A stretch of 64,000 nt of DNA. Origin: Neorhizobium tomejilense (lineage in GTDB: Bacteria; Pseudomonadota; Alphaproteobacteria; Rhizobiales; Rhizobiaceae). This document shows, piece by piece, positions 34,166 through 43,313 of this stretch (position 1 is its first letter; every line of letters starts with the position of its first letter). The position numbers and the translations under genes are program-made. The stretch covers positions 28,104 to 92,103 of the forward strand of contig PVBG01000021.1 of NCBI GenBank assembly GCA_002968845.1, written 5' to 3'. The notes under the pieces were generated by a model. The model was given only the letters and a program-made list of their open reading frames with translations. It had not been told where the DNA came from and did not search any database.

Positions 34166-34951
34166 TCACCGAGGAATCACGTGCGGACAACCATGCAGCG
34201 GATCGGGTATGACGAGACAATCCAACCCAAAAATCTGCCGCATCGTCGCCTCCGTGATCACATCGCCCGGCGCGCCCTCGCGATGTATTTTCCCATCCTT
34301 GAGTGCAAATACATGATCGGCGAAACGTGCGGCCAGATTGATGTCGTGGAGAACCATGACGACCGTTTTGGCACTCTCCCGATTCAGCTTTCGCACCAGA
34401 TCCAGAAGCTCGATCTGATGGGGCAGATCCAGAAACGTTGTCGGCTCGTCGAGCAAGAGGATTGGTGCGTCCTGCGCCAATATCATTGCGATGAAGGCTC
34501 GTTGGCGCTGTCCGCCGGACAGTTCCGACAGGGGCCGAAGTGAATACGCCTCTACACCGGCCAGCGCCAGGGCTCGCTCGACCGCCAGAGCATCTCCGCG
34601 GGACCATTGTGACAAAGGTGACTGCCATGGAGTTCTGCCCCGCGCGACCAGATCGAATACGCGTAGATATTCCGGGACGGTCGAATTTTGCGGCAGGATC
34701 GCCAGCTGCCTTGCAACCTGTTTCGACTTCTGGCGATCGATGGGGTCTCCTTCAAGCAACACCTCCCCCTCATCCGGCCGCAAAAGCCGGGCGAGGCAAC
34801 GCAGCAATGTTGACTTCCCGCAGGCGTTGGGACCGATGACGACACTGATCTTTCCTCTTGGCACAGCAAGACCGATGTCGTCGAGCACAGTGCCGACCGG
34901 CCGCGTCAGTGTCAGGCCTCCAGCTGACAGTGGAAAGGTGGCGGTTTTCAT
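34166..34951 (-). CDS. Iron-siderophore ABC transporter ATPase
   Basis: The 261-residue product is a FecE/FhuC-like ATPase: Walker A GPNACGKST, LSGGQRQRAFIAM, Walker B ILLLDEPTTFLDL and H-loop VLHDINLAARFADH. It energises import by the FecCD-type permeases. Its ATG overlaps the permease stop by one base (TGATG), so it is coupled. The longer open frame upstream overlaps the permease and is not the true start. Confidence 0.93.
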   Translation of the reverse strand: MKTATFPLSAGGLTLTRPVGTVLDDIGLAVPRGKISVVIGPNACGKSTLLRCLARLLRPDEGEVLLEGDPIDRQKSKQVARQLAILPQNSTVPEYLRVFDLVARGRTPWQSPLSQWSRGDALAVERALALAGVEAYSLRPLSELSGGQRQRAFIAMILAQDAPILLLDEPTTFLDLPHQIELLDLVRKLNRESAKTVVMVLHDINLAARFADHVFALKDGKIHREGAPGDVITEATMRQIFGLDCLVIPDPLHGCPHVIPR

Positions 34952-36000
34952 CAAATCACTCCCTTGCGGATTTCGAGGGTAAGTTGCCACATCAATAGCG
35001 GGGCTCCGATCATCGCAGTGAAGACCCCGGTCGGAAGATCGGCCCCAATAGGGAGAGAACGGCAGACAAGATCGGCAAGGACCGTCAGGCACGCCCCGAC
35101 CGCCGCGGCTCCCAAAAGCGGCGAGCCGTTGCCCGCACCGGATGCAGCTGAAAGCCTGCGGGCGATTGGATTGGCTGCGAAGGCGACGAACGGCAGGGGC
35201 CCGGCTACACCGACGGCGCATGCGGTGAGGCCAACTGACAGAAAGAGGATTTTCAATCGGGTTGTCGAGACGTTGAGCCCTAGACCTGTGGCAATGTCAT
35301 CGCCTAGTGCCAGGCTCTTCAGTGCAAATCCCTGCCATAGCGCGAACGGCCCAAGTATGATCAATGCGCCAAAGATCAGGACTACGTCACCCCATTCCGG
35401 ACTGGGAAACGCGCCGACGAGCCATTTCATGATGTCTGCGGCGGTCAAGGGATCTAGCCGCGCCATCATGATATCGACGAGAGCCATGAGGAAGAGGCTC
35501 AGCGCCAAACCTGTAATCACGAGACGCGCTGACGACAGCCCCTTGTTCCAGGCGAGCGCGAGAACGAACGCTGCGGACAACACGCCGCCAACCATGGCTC
35601 CTGGCAAGACCCAAAAACTGCTTCCGGTCAGCATAACGGTGAAAAGCGCTCCGGTGGCAGCGCCGGAACTAAATCCGACGATGTCTGGAGAAGCCAACGG
35701 ATTGCGCAACATGTCCTGGATCAGTGCGCCGGCGACGCCAAAAGCTGCGCCAGCCCCGATCCCGACGAGAAGGCGCGGCAGACGATGATACCAAATGACG
35801 ATATCGGGGGTTTCATCCCCTTGCTGAAAGAGAATGGTCGATATTTCCGCCGTGGTCAGCGGATAGTTTCCAAAGTACAGAGCAAGCCCGGAGACAGACA
35901 TGAGGATTGCAAGCGTCAGCACGGTCAAGACAAGCGTCTGCGGGTTAACCCTCCCGGAAAACGCAAAGCATCGCCACGTCACAGCAGTTGGCCTTCTCAT
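34951..36000 (-). CDS. Iron-siderophore ABC transporter permease (FecCD family)
   Basis: The 349-residue product is a FecCD/BtuC-like permease with about ten helices; GVAGALIQDMLRNPLASPDI is the conserved coupling segment, and GPLPFVAFAANPIARRL with the final GADLPTGVFTAMIGAPLLMW are also typical. The ATG at 36000 overlaps the stop of the other permease (ATGA). Forms a heterodimer with the following gene product. Confidence 0.93.
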   Translation of the reverse strand: MRRPTAVTWRCFAFSGRVNPQTLVLTVLTLAILMSVSGLALYFGNYPLTTAEISTILFQQGDETPDIVIWYHRLPRLLVGIGAGAAFGVAGALIQDMLRNPLASPDIVGFSSGAATGALFTVMLTGSSFWVLPGAMVGGVLSAAFVLALAWNKGLSSARLVITGLALSLFLMALVDIMMARLDPLTAADIMKWLVGAFPSPEWGDVVLIFGALIILGPFALWQGFALKSLALGDDIATGLGLNVSTTRLKILFLSVGLTACAVGVAGPLPFVAFAANPIARRLSAASGAGNGSPLLGAAAVGACLTVLADLVCRSLPIGADLPTGVFTAMIGAPLLMWQLTLEIRKGVI

Positions 36001-36986
36001 ACGCCTACCCGTCCTCTCCGGATTGCAAGGATCAGAGCCGGTGCGCCGATCACGGCGACCATCACCCCCGCCTGCATGCCCGTGCCGGCAAACAGCAGAC
36101 GTCCAGCGATATCGGCAGCCAGGAGGATGGTGGCGCCCAGAAGAGCCGACACCAATAGCCGAATACGCTCGTCCCCGGCGACCAGCCCCATGGCAAGATG
36201 TGGCGCGATCAGTCCGACAAAGCCGATAGGGCCTGCCAGCGTGACAACGGCCGAGCAGAGACAAACGGCGGCGGCAAGTCCAAGCAGGTAGGCGAGCCGG
36301 ATATCGACGCCAAGCGACCTGGCGTGATCCTCGCCGAGCACATAGGCGTTCAGCATCAATCCGGCAGCCACCGCGAGGACGAGGCCTGCGGCGAACAGTG
36401 GCGACAACGTCCCGATGGCTGCCATGGATATCCCGTCAAGCCCGCCCATGACCCAGAAACGATAGGTGTCGAGCGCTTGCTGGCTCAGCAAAAGGAAGCC
36501 ACGCACAATCGCCAGGAAGAACGCGCTGACGGCAGCACCCGCGAGAAGCAGACGTATGGGGTGCGGCCTGCTGCCCGCAAAGGCTCCAAGCGCCAGAACA
36601 GCCAAGGCACCCGAGGTTGCGCCCGCCATGGCGGCCACCGATCTTGCCAATGTTATTGCATCGCCGGCAACGGCAATGAAGATCACCACACCGAAAGCCG
36701 CTCCGGCATTGATTCCAAGCAGCCCAGGGTCTGCCAACGGGTTTCGGGTAACTGTCTGCATGACGGAGCCAGCCGCTCCGAGGGCCGCGCCGCACAATAA
36801 GGCTGCCACCAGCCGCGGTATTCGCAACGACCACACGACAATATCTTCGGGCCGATTAAAATCTCTGGCAACGAGTGCATTCCACAGCTCGTTAAACGTA
36901 ATAGGCCGAGGGCCGAGTGAGAGTGTCAGACCGAACAATATCAGGAAAATGGGCAACGCGAGGAGTAACAGCGGCCGGCTCTTCAT
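35997..36986 (-). CDS. Iron-siderophore ABC transporter permease (FecCD family)
   Basis: The 329-residue product is the second FecCD-type permease: AAGSVMQTVTRNPLADPGLL, GPIGFVGLIAPHLAMGL and MQAGVMVAVIGAPALI are diagnostic. It overlaps the binding-protein gene and the other permease by 4 bp each (ATGA), so the four transport genes form one coupled unit. Confidence 0.93.
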   Translation of the reverse strand: MKSRPLLLLALPIFLILFGLTLSLGPRPITFNELWNALVARDFNRPEDIVVWSLRIPRLVAALLCGAALGAAGSVMQTVTRNPLADPGLLGINAGAAFGVVIFIAVAGDAITLARSVAAMAGATSGALAVLALGAFAGSRPHPIRLLLAGAAVSAFFLAIVRGFLLLSQQALDTYRFWVMGGLDGISMAAIGTLSPLFAAGLVLAVAAGLMLNAYVLGEDHARSLGVDIRLAYLLGLAAAVCLCSAVVTLAGPIGFVGLIAPHLAMGLVAGDERIRLLVSALLGATILLAADIAGRLLFAGTGMQAGVMVAVIGAPALILAIRRGRVGV

Positions 36987-37960
36987 GGGTTTTGGCCCCC
37001 GACGCTAGCAGCGTTTGAGGGCGAAGTACTTGCCAGCACCTTCTCAAGCTCCGGAACGAGGCTCGAAAGCGCATAGTCGAGGCTGAGCGGACTGGAATGT
37101 GAAAGCGCGGCAGAAAGCAGGACGTCAGCATGGACCTCACGCCCAGTCCTGACAGCACGGAGAAAGGGATAAAGCGGCTGGCTTGCGAACTCAGGGCGCC
37201 CTTTTCCGGAATTCAGCCAGATCAGTACGTCAGTGTCGATCGGGGTCAGATCTTCAGGAGACAAGCGCACATAGAAACTCCGCCCCACCGCCAGCGCATC
37301 GACCGCGTCTGGCGTTCTGAAGCCAAGGGCGGCAAGGAAGCGACTTCTGACATCGCGCGACGTGAAGGTTTCGGGCCCTCGTATAGACGCCATCACCGCT
37401 GTCTTCGTATGCCAATCGGGGTGTGCCGCCCGAACGGCCGCGAACTTCCCCTCCAGTCGATCAATAATCTCCTTTGCGGCCGTTTCGCGAGCCGTCGCGT
37501 AACCGAAAACTCTGGTCATCTCCTGCCAGCGCATGTCGTAATCCCCGCCGTCGGCCGCCGGTGGCAAGGTGGGCGCTATTCTCGACAGGAATCGGTATTC
37601 GGCTTCGGTCATGCCTGACCACATGCCCTCAATGAGGTCAGGGTGCAGCGCAGCGATTCGTTCGAGATCGATCTGACCACTCAAGACAACCGGGACTTCG
37701 TCTCCGAGAGCTTTCTCTGCCCAAGGCCAGACGCCCTTTGGGTTGTTTCCGTACCAGTAGCGCAAGCCTGCCGGTTTGATCCCCAATGCCAGCGCGAAGT
37801 CGTGCCCGATGTAGCTGAGTGTGACCACTCGAACCGGCTTTGTCGTCACGACCGTAGACCCGTAGCGATGCTCGATCGTGCGCGGGAAGTCTTCCGCACA
37901 CGCGCTGCTCGCGGTCAATAACAGCGTCGACAGGACTATCAATCTTCTCAAAACCTGCAT
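36983..37960 (-). CDS. Periplasmic iron-siderophore binding protein
   Basis: The 325-residue product has a signal peptide (RRLIVLSTLLLTASSACA, cut before EDFPRTIEH) and the periplasmic binding fold of the FhuD/FepB group: RVVTLSYIGHDFALALGIKP, and ERIAALHPDLI near the first domain. It hands the ferric siderophore arriving through the TonB receptor to the permeases. An ATG 54 bp upstream would extend it without a sensible signal peptide, so the inner ATG is used. Confidence 0.9.
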   Translation of the reverse strand: MQVLRRLIVLSTLLLTASSACAEDFPRTIEHRYGSTVVTTKPVRVVTLSYIGHDFALALGIKPAGLRYWYGNNPKGVWPWAEKALGDEVPVVLSGQIDLERIAALHPDLIEGMWSGMTEAEYRFLSRIAPTLPPAADGGDYDMRWQEMTRVFGYATARETAAKEIIDRLEGKFAAVRAAHPDWHTKTAVMASIRGPETFTSRDVRSRFLAALGFRTPDAVDALAVGRSFYVRLSPEDLTPIDTDVLIWLNSGKGRPEFASQPLYPFLRAVRTGREVHADVLLSAALSHSSPLSLDYALSSLVPELEKVLASTSPSNAASVGGQNP

Positions 37961-38018
37961 CGGGTGCCCCGAATAATCTGACACCCAGAGGTGCCTTCGC
38001 TTCGCTGGATGCATTGGT

Positions 38019-40511
38019 TCAGAATTTGCGCGACGCGGTGAACGTCACCCGTCGCCCCTCGTTGTAGGTGCAGCTACCGGCATAGTCCGCCAGTGGGCCT
38101 ACCGCCGTAGCGAATGTGGCGGCATTGCATTCGGCCTCGTATTTCTTGTCGGCGAGGTTGCGCGCGGCCAGAACGAGGCTCCAGCCGTCCCGCTGATAGC
38201 TGATCGATGCATCGAGAAGGTTAGCGGAGCTGATATGATAGGCGTTGGTGGCATCCGAAAAATATGAGCCGACATGCCGTATCCCGATCCCAAGACTGAG
38301 ACCTTCAAGCGCAGGCGCCTGCACATCATGTTTGACCCAGGCGGAGGCCGAATGGACAGGCGCCCTCGCGGGCCTCTTGCCCTGGAGCGTCGGATCCTTC
38401 GTCACCTCGGCATCCACATACGTGTAGGAGCCGAGAACCGTGAAGCCGTGGCTAAGCTCAAGAAGCGCGTCGACGTCGACACCCATTGAGCGAACCTTGC
38501 CTGCCTGGATCTTTGTTATTCCAGTCAAGTCGGTCGGGTCGTTATAAGTGGCGTTCAGCTTTGTTGTGTCGAACAGGGCCACGTTAAAGTGACCGCGGTC
38601 TTCCGGCAGCTTGTAACGCAGGCCGATTTCGTAGGCACGTGACGTCTCCATGTCGAGGGCCGCGCCGCTTGCCGTGATGCCGGCGGGAGGAACGTTGAAG
38701 GAGTAGGCAGCGTTGCCATAGACGGTCCATGCATCATCGAAATTCCAGGCAATGCCGAAACTGCCGGACGTCACCTGACCTTCGGATGTGATCTTTCCGG
38801 CACTCGTTTCTGTTGAGCTCGTGACCCAATCATGCCGGATGCCGCCACTGAAAACGAGGTTGTCGAACTCACTCCGGCTCGTCAGATACACACCCGTCTG
38901 ATCTATGTCATTGTTCAAAACGGCAGGCAGATGGGTGGGAAGCCCGGACAGGAAGTTTGTCAGATCACCCGTGAAGAGATTCAGCTCTCCCAGATATCCC
39001 TGGGCATAATCCACATCGGAACGGGCAAGGTAATGGTCGAAGCCTGCCACAATAGTGCCGCTTAAGTCTCCGGACTCGAATTCGTAAGATAAATTGTTAT
39101 CGAAACTCGCCTGGTAGGCCTTCTGGTCTAGATCGAACTTGCTGAGCAACGCGGTGTCAACCGAACTCGGATCTGCTCCAGGTACACCAAACAGTGCAGG
39201 CAGCGAGACGAAAGCGGCCGGAACCGCGGTTCGCATCCGCCAGTCGTTTTGCGCATATCGCGCTTTGCTATGGAAGGTGATGCCCGTTTCGAACTCATGC
39301 TCGAACTCATAGCCGACGGTGGTCTGCCTGGTTTTGACGGAGTTGTGGTCTGCAAGTCCGGTGTAGGTATCCGGCGAGAAATGCCCAAGCGGGTTGTGGC
39401 GCCGCGATCCGTATTCCGGCACAACCGACCAGCTGTCTCCGACATTGTCCTTTTGAATTTCTGCGAAAAGAGTGAGGCTGGTTGTGTCTTCCGGCTTCCA
39501 CGTCAACGAAGGCGCCACGTAGAAACGTCCCCGATCGACTTCGTCATAATTTGTGCCTGATCGGTTGGCCACACCGACGAAGCGATAGGCGAAATCATCG
39601 CCGATCGGGCCAGTGCTGTCGATGCCGGCCTCCATTCCTCCATAGCTGGAAAGACGGCCAAAGACCGTATTGCCTGGCTCGAAGCTCGGACGTTTGGTCA
39701 CGGCATTGACCAGGCCCCCCGGCTCGTTGGACCCATAAAGATCGGAGGTCGGCCCCCGGAGAATATCGAGGCGCTCCAACCCGAAAGGTTCGGTCCGCCA
39801 TGCCGCCCAGCCGAATGTGCGCAACGGCATGCCATCTCGATAGGTACCGACATTCTGGGTTTCAAAACCGCGGATCACGTACTGGTCGTAGCGATCATCG
39901 TTACCGTAGAGTCCGGTGGCGACACCTGGCGAATAGGCGATTGCTTCTTCGAGATCGGATACCCCCCGGTCGATCATCTGTCGCTGTGTCACGACGTTTA
40001 CCGAACGTGGTGTCTTCTGAATATCGGCGGAGATACGGGTGGCCGTGGTGCTGGAATCCAAATTGTAGGAATCCTCACTCGACTGGCCGCCGCTTAGAAT
40101 GATGGGCTGAAGGACGGTCGCGTCGTCAGAGCCAAACGCGCCGCTTGCCGTCTCCGATGGGCCGATAATCGTCACGCTGTTTCTGCTGGTGAACCGCCAG
40201 GTTAGTCCAGTCCCCGACAACAGCTTGGCGATCACTTCCGGCGCTGCGCCTTCTCCCCGGAAGCCATCTGTCCGCAACGATCGTGTGGCCGCAGCATCGT
40301 AGATAAGTTGCAAACCCGCCACGTCTGCAAAGCGGTTTAATGCCTGGGGCAGGGGCCCGGCTGCGATTTCATACCGCACCGTCACGGCTCGCTCCTGAGC
40401 AGCGGCGATGCCGACGAAAGGAACCGTGACAACCGGCAAAAATACCGTCGTCGCAAGAAATACCGCCAGCCTGCGCGTGGAGCGGTGAGACGCCGCAAAG
40501 TGAGAATTCAT
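38019..40511 (-). CDS. TonB-dependent siderophore receptor with STN signalling domain
   Basis: The 830-residue product has a signal peptide, an N-terminal secretin/TonB short domain (about 45-110: AGPLPQALNRFADVAGLQLI, VTIIG) that contacts FecR, a plug (about 150-270, including QKTPRSVNVVTQRQMIDRG and GPTSDLYGSNEPGGLVN) and a 22-strand barrel ending in the outer-membrane signature phenylalanine (TASRKF). The plug style fits hydroxamate or related siderophore receptors of the FhuA/FoxA/FpvA class. AGGGGG upstream of the ATG marks the start. It is regulated by the ECF sigma/FecR pair next to it. Confidence 0.94.
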   Translation of the reverse strand: MNSHFAASHRSTRRLAVFLATTVFLPVVTVPFVGIAAAQERAVTVRYEIAAGPLPQALNRFADVAGLQLIYDAAATRSLRTDGFRGEGAAPEVIAKLLSGTGLTWRFTSRNSVTIIGPSETASGAFGSDDATVLQPIILSGGQSSEDSYNLDSSTTATRISADIQKTPRSVNVVTQRQMIDRGVSDLEEAIAYSPGVATGLYGNDDRYDQYVIRGFETQNVGTYRDGMPLRTFGWAAWRTEPFGLERLDILRGPTSDLYGSNEPGGLVNAVTKRPSFEPGNTVFGRLSSYGGMEAGIDSTGPIGDDFAYRFVGVANRSGTNYDEVDRGRFYVAPSLTWKPEDTTSLTLFAEIQKDNVGDSWSVVPEYGSRRHNPLGHFSPDTYTGLADHNSVKTRQTTVGYEFEHEFETGITFHSKARYAQNDWRMRTAVPAAFVSLPALFGVPGADPSSVDTALLSKFDLDQKAYQASFDNNLSYEFESGDLSGTIVAGFDHYLARSDVDYAQGYLGELNLFTGDLTNFLSGLPTHLPAVLNNDIDQTGVYLTSRSEFDNLVFSGGIRHDWVTSSTETSAGKITSEGQVTSGSFGIAWNFDDAWTVYGNAAYSFNVPPAGITASGAALDMETSRAYEIGLRYKLPEDRGHFNVALFDTTKLNATYNDPTDLTGITKIQAGKVRSMGVDVDALLELSHGFTVLGSYTYVDAEVTKDPTLQGKRPARAPVHSASAWVKHDVQAPALEGLSLGIGIRHVGSYFSDATNAYHISSANLLDASISYQRDGWSLVLAARNLADKKYEAECNAATFATAVGPLADYAGSCTYNEGRRVTFTASRKF

Positions 40512-40628
40512 GTAGACCCCCTGGACACATCTCTGACCGCTGACAACAGGCAATCAGATGATTTCGCGGTCTAAGACGTTTGCCCAGAGAAAAACCGGAG
40601 TAAGGAAATCAAGATATTTCAAAAAAAT

Positions 40629-41567
40629 TCAGCGATGGATCAAGATCACGAGACTTCCCAGCCGTGTGTCATTGAATCCAAAGGATTTTTCCAGCGCCTC
40701 GATGATCTTGACGATGTCGCTTGTCTCAAACACGCCGCTGACCCGTCGCGCTCTGATGGACCCATCGACAATCCTTATCACTCCCTTATGATAGCGGTTG
40801 AGTTCGTCGATAACCTCGCCCAGCGGCCGGTCGACGAAGATCAGCTTTCTCCGTCTCCATGCCGTTTCGGATGCAGCATCCACTTTCTCGATGGAGCCAA
40901 GATGGCCATCTTCGTAACGGACACGTTCATCCGGGCCGAGTTCGACGGATGCTCCGGCAGGCTTGCCCGAAACGGCAACATGGCTTTCGATTACCGTCAC
41001 GACACCGCCGCGGTCATCGTTTCGAACACCATATACGGTGCCGAGCGCAGTTGCCTCGCCTCCCTCGGACTCCACAATGAAAGGTCGGTGCGGATCGGAA
41101 ATCACGGTGAAGACAGCCTCACCCTTCTTAAGGTGGATTCTGCGTTCACCAGAAGAGTAGGCAATTGTAATAGCCGTGCCGCTGTTCATTTCGGCTGTTG
41201 AGCCGTCCGGCAAAGCCAGGACCTGGAATTCGCCAATTGCCGTATAGCCATCGGCAAACAATGTCGATGGAACGTCGAGGACGTAAATGCCAAGGCCAAG
41301 GAGACAGAGAAACGTGAAGCCGGCCGCGATCGGTCGCAGGAAGTCACGCGCAGGCGGAGGCGGCGTTAGAAAGGCCGGGGTTAGCTGAGCCGCTCCAAGG
41401 TCCCGCCAAGTGCCGGCAATTTCTGAATAAGCGTCGCGGTGTTGATCTGAGGCCGCAAGCCAAGAACGGAATGCCACCTCATCCTCTACCGAGAGAGGGC
41501 CGCCATCGCGCCGAAAGAACCATTCGGCCGCCTGTTCCAGCATATCCTTGTCGTTGAGATCCGTCAT
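40629..41567 (-). CDS. FecR family anti-sigma/signal transducer
   Basis: The 312-residue product has a cytoplasmic N-terminus (QAAEWFFRRDGG, FRSWLAASDQHRDAYSE), one membrane helix (about 85-105, AAGFTFLCLLGLGIYVL) and a periplasmic FecR domain (GEFQVLALPDGSTAEMNSGT, then the late GVFETSDIVKIIEALEKSF). It relays occupancy of the TonB receptor to the ECF sigma factor. Start at the ATG; a TTG two codons earlier is possible. Located between sigma factor and receptor in the same direction. Confidence 0.92.
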   Translation of the reverse strand: MTDLNDKDMLEQAAEWFFRRDGGPLSVEDEVAFRSWLAASDQHRDAYSEIAGTWRDLGAAQLTPAFLTPPPPARDFLRPIAAGFTFLCLLGLGIYVLDVPSTLFADGYTAIGEFQVLALPDGSTAEMNSGTAITIAYSSGERRIHLKKGEAVFTVISDPHRPFIVESEGGEATALGTVYGVRNDDRGGVVTVIESHVAVSGKPAGASVELGPDERVRYEDGHLGSIEKVDAASETAWRRRKLIFVDRPLGEVIDELNRYHKGVIRIVDGSIRARRVSGVFETSDIVKIIEALEKSFGFNDTRLGSLVILIHR

Positions 41568-41672
41568 GAACAACGGTTAGCCTTGTAACGTCCAGAGACA
41601 ATGAGACAATGAGTTAGTCCAACCAAAACAGAAGACGTTCTGGAGGAGCCAAGCCCCAGGTCGGGTGCAAAT

Positions 41673-42200
41673 TTAGTCATTTGCCTTTACGCGCCGAGCG
41701 CAGTGGACCGTTGCCGCTGCCAGGTGCTTCTCCACAGCACTGGTGCTGATCCTCATCCGATTGGCGATTTCGGCGTGGGACAACCCTTCGAAGCGCCGAA
41801 GAACGAAGCACTCGCGGCATCGCGGCGGAAGTTCAGCAACGGCCTGTGCGAGAACTGCCAGTCGCTGCCGGCCGATGACCTCCCGCTCCGCATCCGGCCG
41901 ATCATCGGCAGCATCCAGGGTGCCAGCGTCGATGAAACTTCTCTGGAGGCGCACTCGATGGCGATGGTGATCAGTAACGAGATTCGAGAGTATGCGGTAG
42001 AGATAGGCCCGTGGATTGAACGGCAGGTCGTTGCCAGTCGTCACCAGCCGTAGACAAGCCTCTTGGACAAGTTCGTCCGCCACCGCATCGTCGCCAACCC
42101 TCCGTCGCGCATAGCGTAGGAGCTCTCCGTAGCATCGTTCGATGACACCCGCGAGGAACCGCTGGGGATCATTGCCGTCCGAGAGCACCGAATCCGTCAT
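41673..42200 (-). CDS. ECF sigma factor of the FecI type
   Basis: The 175-residue product has regions 2 (LLRYARRRVGDDAVADELVQ, NPRAYLYRILSNLVTDHHR) and 4 (AELPPRCRECFVLRRFEGLS with a helix-turn-helix HAEIANRMRISTSAVEKHL), as in FecI-like ECF sigma factors. It should direct transcription of the fecR-receptor-transport genes downstream. ATG at 42200 follows AGGAA; the longer frame upstream is not conserved in character. Confidence 0.92.
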   Translation of the reverse strand: MTDSVLSDGNDPQRFLAGVIERCYGELLRYARRRVGDDAVADELVQEACLRLVTTGNDLPFNPRAYLYRILSNLVTDHHRHRVRLQRSFIDAGTLDAADDRPDAEREVIGRQRLAVLAQAVAELPPRCRECFVLRRFEGLSHAEIANRMRISTSAVEKHLAAATVHCARRVKAND

Positions 42201-42608
42201 TTCCTGAACTGCCTGTACCACCGAAATATGGCCGATGCTCAACCTTCGCCATTCATTAGAGCGAATAGGTAGGCGTTTCAAGGCCACGCTTCTTCGAACA
42301 TCACTGTCGAGCCTGGCATCGCCTCCAGGGGCTAAACGGGGCGAGGGCCAGATACCAGAGAGCCGCAAGAACTCCCCGATTTCCATCTCGAATCTTGAAC
42401 ATCCGCCTCGGCTAGGGACGTTCAGCGGAATGTTGCCTCGGAAAAGGCTCGGCGTCCCGAATAGCGGGGAATGCTACTCCCTCACCAGAGCGCGCGGTTA
42501 GGGGTATCGAGTTTTTAGACCCAAGGCATCTGAACGCTGGGAGGTTGCTCGTTTCCGCCAAGCGAAAACGGGTTTATGCTTTTACATAGACCAGGGCGGT
42601 GGTAATTC
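42201..42608. other. Intergenic region upstream of the ECF sigma gene
   Basis: About 400 bp separating divergent units. It should contain the iron-responsive promoter of the sigma gene. A weak inverted repeat ATTC-N8-GAAT lies at 42251-42266. I cannot recognise a clear Fur, Irr or RirA site. No gene is supported. Confidence 0.4.
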
Positions 42609-42815
42609 ATGACCTAAGACAGCATTCTGACGGCGTTAGCTCAGGTAGTCTTGGCCGGTCTCACGCGGGTGAAGCCACTTGAACCTCTCGACAATCCGCA
42701 AAGCGAGCGGCTCCGCCGTCATGATTTACAAGACCTGGTGGCGATGGCCAACGACGAAAATTTGGCCACATTCAACAACCCCGAGGCAGAGAAGCATGCT
42801 AGCAGCGTACATTGA
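42609..42815 (+). pseudogene. Small gene interrupted by a stop at codon 3
   Basis: From the ATG at 42609 the frame reads Met-Thr-stop and then continues open for 65 codons with protein-like content: DSILTALAQVVLAGLTRVKP, then RRHDLQDLVAMANDENLATF and NNPEAEKHASSVH. Codon use resembles that of the neighbours. A GGGCGGTGG lies upstream. Either the TAA inactivated a real gene, or translation starts at a later non-ATG codon. The 3' end overlaps the next small gene by 20 bp, as in coupled operons. Confidence 0.5.
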
Positions 42816-42978
42816 CGAATTCATCATGTTTTGCGCTGGCCTTTGGATGACGGGGGTCGGATTTGGTTATCTGTCGCTATCGAGCAATCCGGCCCGTCGG
42901 CCGTCGGTCGTTCGTCATTTCAAGTGGATGGGTCCGCTGCTGCTCGTTATTGCGATCATTCTAGCCGCCGCCTCATGA
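42796..42978 (+). CDS. Small membrane protein
   Basis: The 60-residue product has two hydrophobic segments: YIDEFIMFCAGLWMTGVGFG and, after a basic turn (RRPSVVRHFKWM), GPLLLVIAIILAAAS. It should form a helical hairpin in the membrane. It overlaps the following gene by 4 bp (ATGA). No function is known to me. Confidence 0.68.
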   Translation: MLAAYIDEFIMFCAGLWMTGVGFGYLSLSSNPARRPSVVRHFKWMGPLLLVIAIILAAAS

Positions 42979-43313
42979 GCCATACAGACGCAACGTCGCC
43001 AGGTGCAAGTGATGCAATGAACGGTATTTTGGCCTGCGTGTCGTGCGGACGGGCTGACACAGAATCCGTTGTCCGTTTCGGATCGTACATTCTCCGATGC
43101 GCCGCTTGCGGCGAAACTGTCGTCACAACATCCTTCATCGCCGTGCTCGACACCGATCATCAATGCTCTGCCTTTTTCGACGCCGGTCCCGGACAACACC
43201 CTCAGCCGAAAGCGCTCGTCGCGCGGGGACCGCTCCGGCTGATTGCGACGACAATCAATGCCGCTGCAAGCGATGGAACTTTGGTCCGCCTGATTTTCGA
43301 GCGAACGGGCTGA
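42975..43313 (+). CDS. Hypothetical protein with two CxxC pairs
   Basis: The 112-residue product contains CVSCGRAD and CAACGET about 22 residues apart (residues 22-25 and 43-46), a typical zinc-ribbon pattern; the remaining C-terminal half (LIATTINAAASDGTLVRLIF) is ordinary alpha/beta. It is translated from an ATG that overlaps the stop of the small membrane protein. It could be a zinc-binding regulator or a chaperone-like factor. Not recognised further. Confidence 0.68.
   Translation: MSHTDATSPGASDAMNGILACVSCGRADTESVVRFGSYILRCAACGETVVTTSFIAVLDTDHQCSAFFDAGPGQHPQPKALVARGPLRLIATTINAAASDGTLVRLIFERTG

Noticed and set aside
40512..40628. FecI-type promoter before the TonB receptor gene
   Set aside because: A GAAAT element exists on the minus strand but the expected -10 partner at correct distance is absent.
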